From RUG12783 sp946409545 (GTDB lineage Bacteria; Bacillota_I; Bacilli_A; RF39; UBA660): a stretch of 64,000 nucleotides of DNA. The notes below the pieces were generated by a model, which had not been told where the DNA came from, did not search any database, and saw only the letters and a list, made by a program, of their open reading frames with translations. The DNA lies in the NCBI GenBank assembly GCA_946409545.1, contig CAMJWT010000004.1, positions 1 to 64,000 on the forward strand. Reading direction: 5' to 3'. Positions 42,588 through 50,355 of this stretch are shown here, one piece after another; the first letter of the stretch is position 1, and each line of letters starts with the position of its first letter. Both the position numbers and the translations under genes were made by a program.

Positions 42588-43952
42588 CTAGAACTTATAT
42601 ACTCTATATATATAAGATGATTCTAAATATTTAAATGAAAATAATACTTCACCAGTTTTTAAATTTATTTCTTCAAAATTAGAATTAGCTGAATCATTAA
42701 AAGCCCCATATGATATAACATATATATCATCATTAATTGGATATGCACTAGAATAGATTCCAGAAAGAACAGGTAAACTATAAGTTTTATACTCCTTAAT
42801 CTTTCTTTCGTCTTCATCTATTTTAAACTCGACAATTGAACTTTTCAAATTAGATACTTTAGTTGTTGCTTCATTTATTCCATTAACAGAATCATTATTA
42901 CTATATACAATATATTTATCTTTATATTTTTCAATAGCATGTTGATTTTTAAAGATTTCTTTATCAAACATATTATTAGTTCCATTTAATATCCAAATTG
43001 GCTCACCTGTTTTTCGATCGATTTTCATTATTTCACTAGTATTTCTAAAGCTTACAAGTAAATTATCATCACTATCTATTTTGAAAGAATTAAAATGCAA
43101 ACTATCATCATAGTTATAAATCATATCATATTTTTCTTCAGAATATTCCCATATTTTTTTCCCATTTTTAAATTCACCAATTATTATTTTTTTATCATTT
43201 GTATTTTCTATGATATCATCTTTTTCATAATAACTAACTATAAACCAATCCAAATCTAGCATAATGTAATCATGTAAATTAAGATTATAGTTATTACTTA
43301 AAGAGAATTTTTTTACTAAATTATAATTTTCATCTAATACATTAATACTATAAACTAAATTATTATTTTCAATATTAGAATTATCAATCTCAACATTAGA
43401 ATCAATATATGTATAATATGTTTTATTGTTTATTAATTCTTTCTTAAAAATATATGTTCGAGCATTGGTCTTTTTATAGAAAGTTACTTTTCCCTGATTA
43501 TTCAATTTATAAATATAATTTACATTCGACGTATATGTTGTTAAATAATAATCACCTTTTGTTTTAGATTCTCCAGAAGTTTTATACTCTGGAAAAAATT
43601 CTGGTAATAAATATATTTTATAATTTTTATATTTGGATGCATTATTATATTTTATAGATACTGTTAAAAAACTATATCGATCTATTTCTTTTTTACCACA
43701 ATTTTTATAAAATAGTATTCTTTTACCATCAATTTTTATTTTTTCTTTATTTCTAAAACTTTTAATTATTAAATCTTTTTCATTGTTAAAGGAATCCAAA
43801 TATAAAATTTCATCAGTACTATTTTCATAAAAATCCATTTTTTGATTACCAAACCACAAAGTTACATAATCATTTGTATCGTAATATCGATAACATATTA
43901 CACTAATAACAAAGATTACTATTACTAAAGTCAAGTATCTAACTATTTTCAT
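42588..43952 (-). CDS. Membrane-anchored arylsulfotransferase (ASST)-like protein
   Basis: A 454-aa protein with one N-terminal membrane helix (LTLVIVIFVISVICY) and an extracytoplasmic beta-propeller-like remainder. The C-terminal half matches the arylsulfotransferase family: SLHFNSFKIDSDDNLLVS (near 285) with the His-x-Asn pair, SFRNTSEIMKIDRKTGEPIW with the conserved Arg, and NQHAIEKY (near 338) at the position of the catalytic His. These enzymes transfer sulfate between phenolic compounds through a sulfo-histidine. The family also contains inactive relatives, so activity is not proven. Translation is coupled to the upstream 247-aa gene by a 14-nt overlap without a clear ribosome binding site. 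Confidence 0.72.
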   Translation of the reverse strand: MKIVRYLTLVIVIFVISVICYRYYDTNDYVTLWFGNQKMDFYENSTDEILYLDSFNNEKDLIIKSFRNKEKIKIDGKRILFYKNCGKKEIDRYSFLTVSIKYNNASKYKNYKIYLLPEFFPEYKTSGESKTKGDYYLTTYTSNVNYIYKLNNQGKVTFYKKTNARTYIFKKELINNKTYYTYIDSNVEIDNSNIENNNLVYSINVLDENYNLVKKFSLSNNYNLNLHDYIMLDLDWFIVSYYEKDDIIENTNDKKIIIGEFKNGKKIWEYSEEKYDMIYNYDDSLHFNSFKIDSDDNLLVSFRNTSEIMKIDRKTGEPIWILNGTNNMFDKEIFKNQHAIEKYKDKYIVYSNNDSVNGINEATTKVSNLKSSIVEFKIDEDERKIKEYKTYSLPVLSGIYSSAYPINDDIYVISYGAFNDSANSNFEEINLKTGEVLFSFKYLESSYIYRVYKF

Positions 43953-44682
43953 TTTTTAACACATAAGGATTATCCTTAGTCCCCTTTCCTTTTAATAAAT
44001 ATACATCATCTTTTAAATATAAAGCTGGTCTTAAATTATCACATCTTTCATTCTTGATAAAAGTTTTATTAACACATAAATCATTGTAAATAGCATATTC
44101 GTAATCAATATACAAATAGTTACTATTTTTATTAATCCAAAAATAGATATTTAAGTACTCATCAAAGTCAACATATAATGATGCATTAACTATATCTTTA
44201 AGATCTAATAACCAAATATAATAATCTTTATAATACTCTTTTATTTTCTCTATATCTTTTTTTGTTTTTAAATCTTTATAATTACAATTTGTTAAATTAA
44301 AGCTATGATAACTAATTAAGTCTTTATCTAAAGAATTATAAAATTTAGTATCTAATTCTTCCAATGAATAATTTGATAAAATATCATCTAAAACAACTTT
44401 AATAGTTCCATCGTTTTCTAAAGAAATAATACGCCATAATCTATCACTAAACAAAATATAATTATTACATATTCCTTTAAAAACATATCTATCATTATCT
44501 TTATAAAGACCTGAACCAGTTGTTACAACATTGTTAATATTTAATAATCGTTCAGATAAAGAGTCACCTACATTATCTATTTTATTTAAATACTCTTCTC
44601 TATTATCTCTATAAATATCATAAAAGATTGATATCCCATAAATAATTGTAATAATAAATAAAATAAAATGATATTTTTTCAT
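43939..44682 (-). CDS. Small membrane-anchored protein of the AssT/ABC operon
   Basis: A 247-aa protein with one N-terminal membrane helix (FILFIITIIYGISIFYDIY) and an extracytoplasmic domain. The core NYILFSDRLWRIISLENDGTI (near 75-95) and the C-terminal LRPALYLKDDVYLLKGKGT resemble a module seen after pilin-like or membrane anchors in gut Firmicute surface proteins (a 'W-R-I' strand followed by residues such as DGTIK). I cannot name a function. It starts directly at the AssT stop (TAAATG) using the AssT end as ribosome binding site (TTTGGAG), and overlaps the next gene, so it is produced with both ASST-like proteins and may be a partner or substrate. Confidence 0.65.
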   Translation of the reverse strand: MKKYHFILFIITIIYGISIFYDIYRDNREEYLNKIDNVGDSLSERLLNINNVVTTGSGLYKDNDRYVFKGICNNYILFSDRLWRIISLENDGTIKVVLDDILSNYSLEELDTKFYNSLDKDLISYHSFNLTNCNYKDLKTKKDIEKIKEYYKDYYIWLLDLKDIVNASLYVDFDEYLNIYFWINKNSNYLYIDYEYAIYNDLCVNKTFIKNERCDNLRPALYLKDDVYLLKGKGTKDNPYVLKNENS

Positions 44683-46533
44683 TTAAACTCCAAAGTTTAA
44701 TACTTTTTTAGTATCAAACATATTACCATTAACTTCAATATATAATGCATATAATCCATCGTTTTTATATACGTTGATAGAACTTACAAACTCCTTATTA
44801 TCTTTTTCTTTATAATTATATATATATGTCTTATTTCTTTTAGATACTAAATATATATTAATTTCATCGTCTTCTTGAAAATTGCCATTAAGTGAGATTC
44901 TATTATTATATAGACTTACTTCTATATCTGTATCTCCACTATTTTTTAATTTTTTGGCAATCGATGATGTTTTAACCCAACTTGTTTCATCCATGGAACT
45001 AAGCTTCTTATAATCACAGACTTCATAATTCTTAGTTTCATCTAAATAAAAATCAACTTTATAAGTTCGATATATTAAATCTTTTGTATTAGCTCGAAAT
45101 AACACTTTATCATCTTTATCTAATTCAACAACAATTCCTCGTAGATATTTTTCATCATTAAGAGATACTTTATCATGACCTTTTTTACTTATAGACCAGC
45201 CATAAGTAATTAATTTATTACCATTCTTTAAAATTTCAAAGGCTCCTGCAACTTTAGAAAATTCATTTTTGCTATTATCATACTCCCATATTTTTCTTAT
45301 CTCATTATCTTTTATTTCATACATTTCAGCAGCAGTATATAAATTTTTATACTCAGCAATTGTAGATTTAATATTAAACATATCATAATTATTATTGTGT
45401 ATAGTTAAAATATTTCCATCTAAGTGTGCTGTATGTTGTCCTGATGGATAATTTCCTTCATAGGATAATAAATATTTTTTAAAACTATCTGAATATAATT
45501 TAGGATTACCAAAAATCCATTTGATTTCTTCGGTATTTAAATTCAACATTATAATCGAATTAAAACCTCTTGATGAAATTAACAAATCTCCAGTATCTTC
45601 ATCATATTCAGCTGAATTACAAACAAAATCAAAATGATTTCCAAAACTATCAACCCACTTCTTATCGATTTTGGCCATAACATTATACATGTCTAATTCT
45701 TTTTCAATAAGACCTGTTTTCAAATTTAAAATATAAATATTCGATTCTAGATATTTAGAATTATCATCATTTCCAAGTACAAGTATTCTATTATTTTTTA
45801 ATTGAACTATTTCATGATGATAACCATATGAAGATACATACTCTTCATGAATTTTACCTAAATAATCCATTTTAAGAATACTTGGATAATTAATTTTAAT
45901 ACCATTTGCACCTTGAAATTTATCACTTATATAAAAAGTATCATTAGTAATATACTCGATATCTCCTGCATAATCTCCTCTTATAAACCACATTAAATTC
46001 CCGTTTTTATCATAAATACGATTATTTGTAAAATTAGTCGATATCAAATATAGTTTCTCTAAATTATTGGACGTTTTTTCAACATTAAATGAATTACCTG
46101 TATATTTTTCAGTTTTTATTTCAAACACTTTAGAAGAATTATTAGTTTTTAATTCAATTTTATTATTATAATCTGGCTTTAATCCATAAATGGGAATAAA
46201 ATGATCAAAAGATTTCTCCATTGTTGTAACTTTTTTATCATTTATTACAACATCTACTTTTTCACTAGTATTAGTGCTGAAAATTATCAATGCTGTTAAA
46301 GGGGATATCTCATATGGATTTAATAAAACTTGTGCATCATCTAACGAATGCTTTTCCTTAATTATCTTCCTAATTTTATCATCTATCTTTTTTTGCTTTA
46401 GAATAATATCATCATTTGCATATATTATTTCTTTATTTTCTAAAAAAGGCTTTCCATAATTGTTATCATAAGTCTTAAATACAACAATAACTATTATAAT
46501 TACTAAAATAAATATAAATATCTTTTTCTTCAT
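44683..46533 (-). CDS. Arylsulfate sulfotransferase (AssT)-like membrane-anchored protein
   Basis: A 616-aa protein, first gene of the operon. After an N-terminal membrane anchor (IFIFILVIIIVIVVFKTY) there is a beta domain (about 60-150) like the N-terminal domain of AssT. A propeller follows: YGYHHEIVQL (near 235), CNSAEYDEDTGDLLISSRGFNSI (near 305-325), WIFGNP, and SGQHTAHLDG (near 367), which carries the His equivalent to the catalytic His of E. coli-type ASST. The position usually His in the HxN motif reads VCN here, so the active site is partly altered. A C-terminal beta domain completes the length. GGGTGA is 8 nt before ATG 46533; the in-frame GTG at 46545 is rejected. Sulfate transfer outside the membrane is inferred. 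Confidence 0.78.
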   Translation of the reverse strand: MKKKIFIFILVIIIVIVVFKTYDNNYGKPFLENKEIIYANDDIILKQKKIDDKIRKIIKEKHSLDDAQVLLNPYEISPLTALIIFSTNTSEKVDVVINDKKVTTMEKSFDHFIPIYGLKPDYNNKIELKTNNSSKVFEIKTEKYTGNSFNVEKTSNNLEKLYLISTNFTNNRIYDKNGNLMWFIRGDYAGDIEYITNDTFYISDKFQGANGIKINYPSILKMDYLGKIHEEYVSSYGYHHEIVQLKNNRILVLGNDDNSKYLESNIYILNLKTGLIEKELDMYNVMAKIDKKWVDSFGNHFDFVCNSAEYDEDTGDLLISSRGFNSIIMLNLNTEEIKWIFGNPKLYSDSFKKYLLSYEGNYPSGQHTAHLDGNILTIHNNNYDMFNIKSTIAEYKNLYTAAEMYEIKDNEIRKIWEYDNSKNEFSKVAGAFEILKNGNKLITYGWSISKKGHDKVSLNDEKYLRGIVVELDKDDKVLFRANTKDLIYRTYKVDFYLDETKNYEVCDYKKLSSMDETSWVKTSSIAKKLKNSGDTDIEVSLYNNRISLNGNFQEDDEINIYLVSKRNKTYIYNYKEKDNKEFVSSINVYKNDGLYALYIEVNGNMFDTKKVLNFGV

Positions 46534-46546
46534 AATTAAAATCACC

Positions 46547-46582
46547 CATATAGTATTATATTTGTCATTATATACCTATATG
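46547..46582. promoter_or_regulatory. Inverted repeat over the AssT/ABC operon promoter
   Basis: CATATAG (46547-46553) and CTATATG (46576-46582) form a perfect 7-bp inverted repeat 22 bp apart (extendable through TAT/ATA with one inserted base). They flank two overlapping TATAAT-like boxes on the minus strand. The placement just before the ribosome binding site fits an operator. No regulator gene is adjacent. Confidence 0.4.
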
Positions 46583-46644
46583 ACTTATTTTATCATAATT
46601 AGAAAAGGTTTTAAACATATTGAACATCAACTAACAAATAAAAA

Positions 46645-46670
46645 AAAGAGTCTATTGATTAGACTCTTTT
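46645..46670 (-). terminator. Terminator of upp-mscL
   Basis: AAAAGAGTCTA / TAGACTCTTTT stem with loop TTGAT and a T-run on the minus strand, immediately after the mscL stop. Confidence 0.85.
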
Positions 46671-46673
46671 GTT

Positions 46674-47048
46674 TTATTTTTGTTTTTTTAATAAATCACG
46701 AATGTCTTCTAGTAATTTAACTTCATCACTCTTAGCTGGTTTTTCTTCTTCTTTTTCTTTCTTCTTAGTTAATTTGTTAACAGCTTTAACCATTAAGAAG
46801 ATAACTAAAGCGATAATCAAGAAATTAATAATAGCTTGAATGAAGTTACCATAAGCAAGTGTAGCGTCACCAACTTTAACTGATAAGTTAGTTACATCAA
46901 CACCACCTGTGATTATTCCAACTAAAGGCATAATGATATCATTAACAAGACTTGTAATAATTGCACCAAAAGCTGCACCAATAATTACACCTACAGCCAT
47001 GTCCATTACATTACCTTTATTAATGAACTCTTTAAATTCCTTAATCAT
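46674..47048 (-). CDS. mscL: Large-conductance mechanosensitive channel
   Basis: Emergency osmotic release channel of the inner membrane, a homopentamer. The 124-aa protein begins FKEFINKGNVMDMAVGVIIGAAFGAIITSLVNDIIMPLVG (in two adjoining parts), the conserved amphipathic helix plus pore-lining TM1. TM2 (FIQAIINFLIIALVIFLMVKAVN, near 65-90) and a charged cytoplasmic helix with LLEDIRDLLKKQK follow. Length is typical. It follows upp by 14 nt and shares its promoter, ending in a terminator. Very confident. Confidence 0.98.
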   Translation of the reverse strand: MIKEFKEFINKGNVMDMAVGVIIGAAFGAIITSLVNDIIMPLVGIITGGVDVTNLSVKVGDATLAYGNFIQAIINFLIIALVIFLMVKAVNKLTKKKEKEEEKPAKSDEVKLLEDIRDLLKKQK

Positions 47049-47062
47049 TATGATTCTCCTTT

Positions 47063-47689
47063 CTACTTAGTTCCATATATACGGTCCCCTGCATCTCCTA
47101 AGCCTGGAACAATATAACCAATATCATTTAGTTTTTCATCAAGTTGAGCACAATAAATTTGAACATCAGGATGATCCTTCTTTATTCTTTCAATACCACA
47201 TGGAGCAGCTATAACACATAAGAATTTAATTTTCTTAACGCCATCTTTTTTAAGCATTTCAATAGCAGCACTTCCACTTCCACCAGTTGCAAGCATTGGA
47301 TCAAGTAAGAATACTTCTTTTTTCTTAGCATTCTTTGGAAGTTTGCAATAATATCTAACTGGTTCTAATGTTTCTTCATTACGATAAAGTCCAATATGAC
47401 CAATTTTAGCATTTGGCATAACTTCAAGTACACCATCTACCATACCCATTCCAGCACGAAGAATTGGTACAAATGCATAATCATTTTCATCTACTTGATA
47501 ACCAGTTGTTTCTGCCATTGGTGTTTTAACTTTAATCTTTTTTAACTTAGCATCTTTAAGTGCTTCATAACAAAGTAAACTTGCTATTTCAGCTACTAAT
47601 TCACGAAACTCCTTTGTACTTGTTTTCTCATTTCTTAAAATTGATATTTTGTGTTTAACCATTGGATGGTCTAAAATAATCTCTTTCAT
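47063..47689 (-). CDS. upp: Uracil phosphoribosyltransferase
   Basis: Pyrimidine salvage: uracil plus PRPP to UMP. The 208-aa protein has the PRPP-binding LLDPMLATGGSGSAA (near 130), the loop LRAGMGMVDG (near 78) and the C-terminal uracil-binding YIVPGLGDAGDRIYGTK, which ends the protein as in all Upp. An AGGAGG ribosome binding site lies directly after a perfect 9-bp hairpin in the leader. The promoter is TTTACA-17-TATCAT. Co-transcribed with mscL. Confidence 0.98.
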   Translation of the reverse strand: MKEIILDHPMVKHKISILRNEKTSTKEFRELVAEIASLLCYEALKDAKLKKIKVKTPMAETTGYQVDENDYAFVPILRAGMGMVDGVLEVMPNAKIGHIGLYRNEETLEPVRYYCKLPKNAKKKEVFLLDPMLATGGSGSAAIEMLKKDGVKKIKFLCVIAAPCGIERIKKDHPDVQIYCAQLDEKLNDIGYIVPGLGDAGDRIYGTK

Positions 47690-47699
47690 TTTCCTCCTT

Positions 47700-47720
47700 G
47701 ATTGAAAAACCTTTTCAATC
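47700..47720 (-). promoter_or_regulatory. Hairpin in the upp leader next to the ribosome binding site
   Basis: GATTGAAAA and TTTTCAATC (9 perfect pairs, 3-nt loop) lie between the upp promoter and its AGGAGG. No T-run follows on the minus strand, so it is not an ordinary terminator. It may stabilise the 5' end or modulate translation. Confidence 0.5.
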
Positions 47721-47727
47721 CAAAATT

Positions 47728-47756
47728 ATGATAGCAAAAATATAACTCTTTGTAAA
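47728..47756 (-). promoter_or_regulatory. Promoter of upp-mscL
   Basis: Minus strand TTTACA (47751-47756), 17-bp spacer ending TGC, TATCAT (47728-47733), extended -10 type. It abuts the stop codon of the 551-aa gene. Confidence 0.7.
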
Positions 47757-47760
47757 GTAA

Positions 47761-49416
47761 CTAACTATTTGCTCCATACATTTTATAAAAATCTTCAAAT
47801 AGTACAAAATGAGTGAAATTATTACTTGGTCCATCAATTGATTTACCTGTATATTTACTTATTGTTTGAACATCAATATTTAGTTTAGCATTCACAATTT
47901 GTAAGGAGTCATTACCAATACCAATTACCATTGCTACATGACCTTCTCGCCATACTAAATCACCAATTTGAATTTTATTAATATAGTCTAAATTATTTTT
48001 ATTAAAAGCATATTTATGAGACTTAGCATTAAAGTTACCCCACATACCTGTTGATTGACTACTAGTTCTTATAATATCTGGAGAAAAACCTGCCTGTACA
48101 AAGGCCCAAGCTGTAAAACCAGTACAATCAAGACCGGCTTCACAAGTTGAACTTGATAATTCACGAGCACAGATAAGTCTTCCATCATGAAGACTAACTT
48201 CCTTTTTACATCCCCAATTAGGATTTAATCCTTTATGTTGATATTTTCCACCCCATTGATAAGCAATTCTTTTATCATAATTAGCAAGATATAAAGCACT
48301 ATAAACAACACTATCTCTTGTTTTATAACCAAAACTTTTAATATTATCATCAAGAATTTTATTATCATTATCTAAACTAGAATTACATTTTATATATGTT
48401 GATTTAGTCGTATTAATACTTTTAATACTACTTCCCATTTTTTTCTTACATGTTATTTCAGCATAATTATCATTATTATCATATACTAAAATAACAATAG
48501 GATTGTTAGTATCATTAATACTAAATTTATTAATAGTATAATCTTTATTATTATATTGATATTTCTTAATTCCACTAGAATCACTTGCAGATATATTAAC
48601 ATTTAAAAGATTATTTGATTCAAGAGTTGCTGTACAACTACCTTTTGGTTTATCATTATCAAATGAACTAATATCAACTTCATATACTTTATGTGATCCA
48701 CTTTTTAAATAAATATCAAAAGATACTTTTTTACTATCACCATATTTATAAGATATGTCTTTACTGTTATTTTTTTCATTATTAGGCATTAATACATAAT
48801 CATAATCTTTATTATTTATTTCTAAAGATACTGATTTATTTTTCGAATCATTTACTACCTTAATATCAAAGTCAACAATATTAATTATTCTTTCTAATTT
48901 TCTCTCTTTTCCATTAAAGAATAATGTATAAGTAACATTATAGGTTCCTATAACATCATTATTAACTTTATTTTCAACTCTAACATTTTTTGAGATATCA
49001 ACATTATTATTTTTAGCAACAAAACCTTTATCAAGATATGTCCCTATAAAATAATATTCTATTTCTTCACCATTTAATTCAAAAACAATATTTTTATCAT
49101 TAGCGATAACAAATACTTTTCTTTCTTTAGTATCTAATAAATCATTAGAAGAACTATATAATTTATAACTAACTTTATATGTTCCAATAATTTGATTATT
49201 AATATTATTAGAAACATCAACATGATAACTTTTTATATCACTTTGATTATTCTTTATTTCATAACCAGGCTCATGATAATCTTCTCCTTGATATAAGGCA
49301 TAATCGTCTCCCTTAAGAACAAGGATAGCAGTATCACTACTACTTGGCATAAACATTAAGAATATAACAATAACAATTAAAATAATAAAAATATAAATTA
49401 TATAATTCTTTTTCAT
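47761..49416 (-). CDS. Membrane-anchored protein with Ig-like repeats and C-terminal NlpC/P60 peptidase
   Basis: A 551-aa extracytoplasmic protein. N-terminal membrane helix (YIFIILIVIVIFLMFM), then two DUF5011-like Ig repeats (YALYQGEDYHEPGYEI near 40; FIGTYLDKGFVAKNN near 120), a third less clear domain, and a C-terminal NlpC/P60-type papain-fold domain. The nucleophile Cys is in GLDCTGFTAWAFVQAG (near 430) and the His in REGHVAMVIGIG (near 495). Such enzymes cut peptidoglycan stem peptides. An extra Cys-rich stretch precedes the catalytic Cys (CKKEVS...CAREL...CEAGLDC). It starts 12 nt after holA and probably shares the cmk-alaS-holA transcript. Confidence 0.83.
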   Translation of the reverse strand: MKKNYIIYIFIILIVIVIFLMFMPSSSDTAILVLKGDDYALYQGEDYHEPGYEIKNNQSDIKSYHVDVSNNINNQIIGTYKVSYKLYSSSNDLLDTKERKVFVIANDKNIVFELNGEEIEYYFIGTYLDKGFVAKNNNVDISKNVRVENKVNNDVIGTYNVTYTLFFNGKERKLERIINIVDFDIKVVNDSKNKSVSLEINNKDYDYVLMPNNEKNNSKDISYKYGDSKKVSFDIYLKSGSHKVYEVDISSFDNDKPKGSCTATLESNNLLNVNISASDSSGIKKYQYNNKDYTINKFSINDTNNPIVILVYDNNDNYAEITCKKKMGSSIKSINTTKSTYIKCNSSLDNDNKILDDNIKSFGYKTRDSVVYSALYLANYDKRIAYQWGGKYQHKGLNPNWGCKKEVSLHDGRLICARELSSSTCEAGLDCTGFTAWAFVQAGFSPDIIRTSSQSTGMWGNFNAKSHKYAFNKNNLDYINKIQIGDLVWREGHVAMVIGIGNDSLQIVNAKLNIDVQTISKYTGKSIDGPSNNFTHFVLFEDFYKMYGANS

Positions 49417-49428
49417 AATTATTCCCCT

Positions 49429-50355
49429 TTATAAACTTGCAATAAAAACTGGAAAAACAACTTCTGGTAAGCTTTTACCTAGTTTCAATTCTTCATCCAT
49501 AATGGATAATTTATATAAATAATCTACAAGCTCACTCTTTTTATAATTTATTATTTTTTGCCTTAAAAAATATAATTGTTTAGGATTCTTTAAATTAAGT
49601 TTATCAGCGATATCTAAATCATCAAGATTACTTAATATTTTAACTTGAAGAAGAAGTCTTATTTGATTAGATAAACTAATAAGTATCTTAAAGATTTCTT
49701 CTCCATAGCTAACAATATCATTATAAATAGTTAGACTTCGCTTTTTATCTTTTTTAATAATTGCTTCAATTAGATCAAAGATATTATCATCAATCTTTTT
49801 AACAACAATTAAATCAATATCTTCTTTTGTTATTACTTTATCATCTAATTTATACATTAATAATTTATCTAATTCATTATTAATTCGATCGATATCTTCT
49901 GTCGTAAGCGATAAAAAGTAAATAATATCACTTGAACTAAATTTATATCCTTTAGTTTTTTCTTTAACATAATCTTGATAATTAATATTAACATCAACTA
50001 TTTTAAATTTCTCTTTAACTAATTTACTAACATTCTTTTTACCATCTAACTTTCTACAAGATAGAATAAGAATATTATCACTAGGATTATTAACATACTT
50101 TATAAATTCATCAACATCATGATCAATCTCACTTTTATCTGTTGTTAAGAAAGATGCATTACTTGCAAAAACAATTTTTTTATTAGTAAATAATCCATAA
50201 GTATTAAGTTCCATAATAACATTAGAAATGTTAACTTCATCTAAATCATATCTTATTAATTCTTCTTCTATTATTTTATTATCTTTTAATATTTCTTTAA
50301 CATACTTATCAAGAATTATATGATTATCACTTTCAATAAAATATAAATTATTCAT
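49429..50355 (-). CDS. holA: DNA polymerase III delta subunit
   Basis: Clamp-loader subunit that opens the beta clamp. The 308-aa protein has the divergent HolA pattern: N-terminal FYIESDNHIILDKYV-like opening (here LYFIESDNHIILDKYV), LNTYGLFTNKKIVFASN (near 55), DNILILSCRKLDGKKNVSK (near 100), a central ISNQIRLLL-type helix (LSNQIRLLLQVK near 235) and a C-terminal helical collar. HolA evolves quickly, so length (about 340 in Bacillus) and motif loss are normal. Two ATGs are possible. The one at 50355 overlaps the alaS stop (ATGAATAA) and fits coupled translation; neither has a strong ribosome binding site. Confidence 0.88.
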   Translation of the reverse strand: MNNLYFIESDNHIILDKYVKEILKDNKIIEEELIRYDLDEVNISNVIMELNTYGLFTNKKIVFASNASFLTTDKSEIDHDVDEFIKYVNNPSDNILILSCRKLDGKKNVSKLVKEKFKIVDVNINYQDYVKEKTKGYKFSSSDIIYFLSLTTEDIDRINNELDKLLMYKLDDKVITKEDIDLIVVKKIDDNIFDLIEAIIKKDKKRSLTIYNDIVSYGEEIFKILISLSNQIRLLLQVKILSNLDDLDIADKLNLKNPKQLYFLRQKIINYKKSELVDYLYKLSIMDEELKLGKSLPEVVFPVFIASL

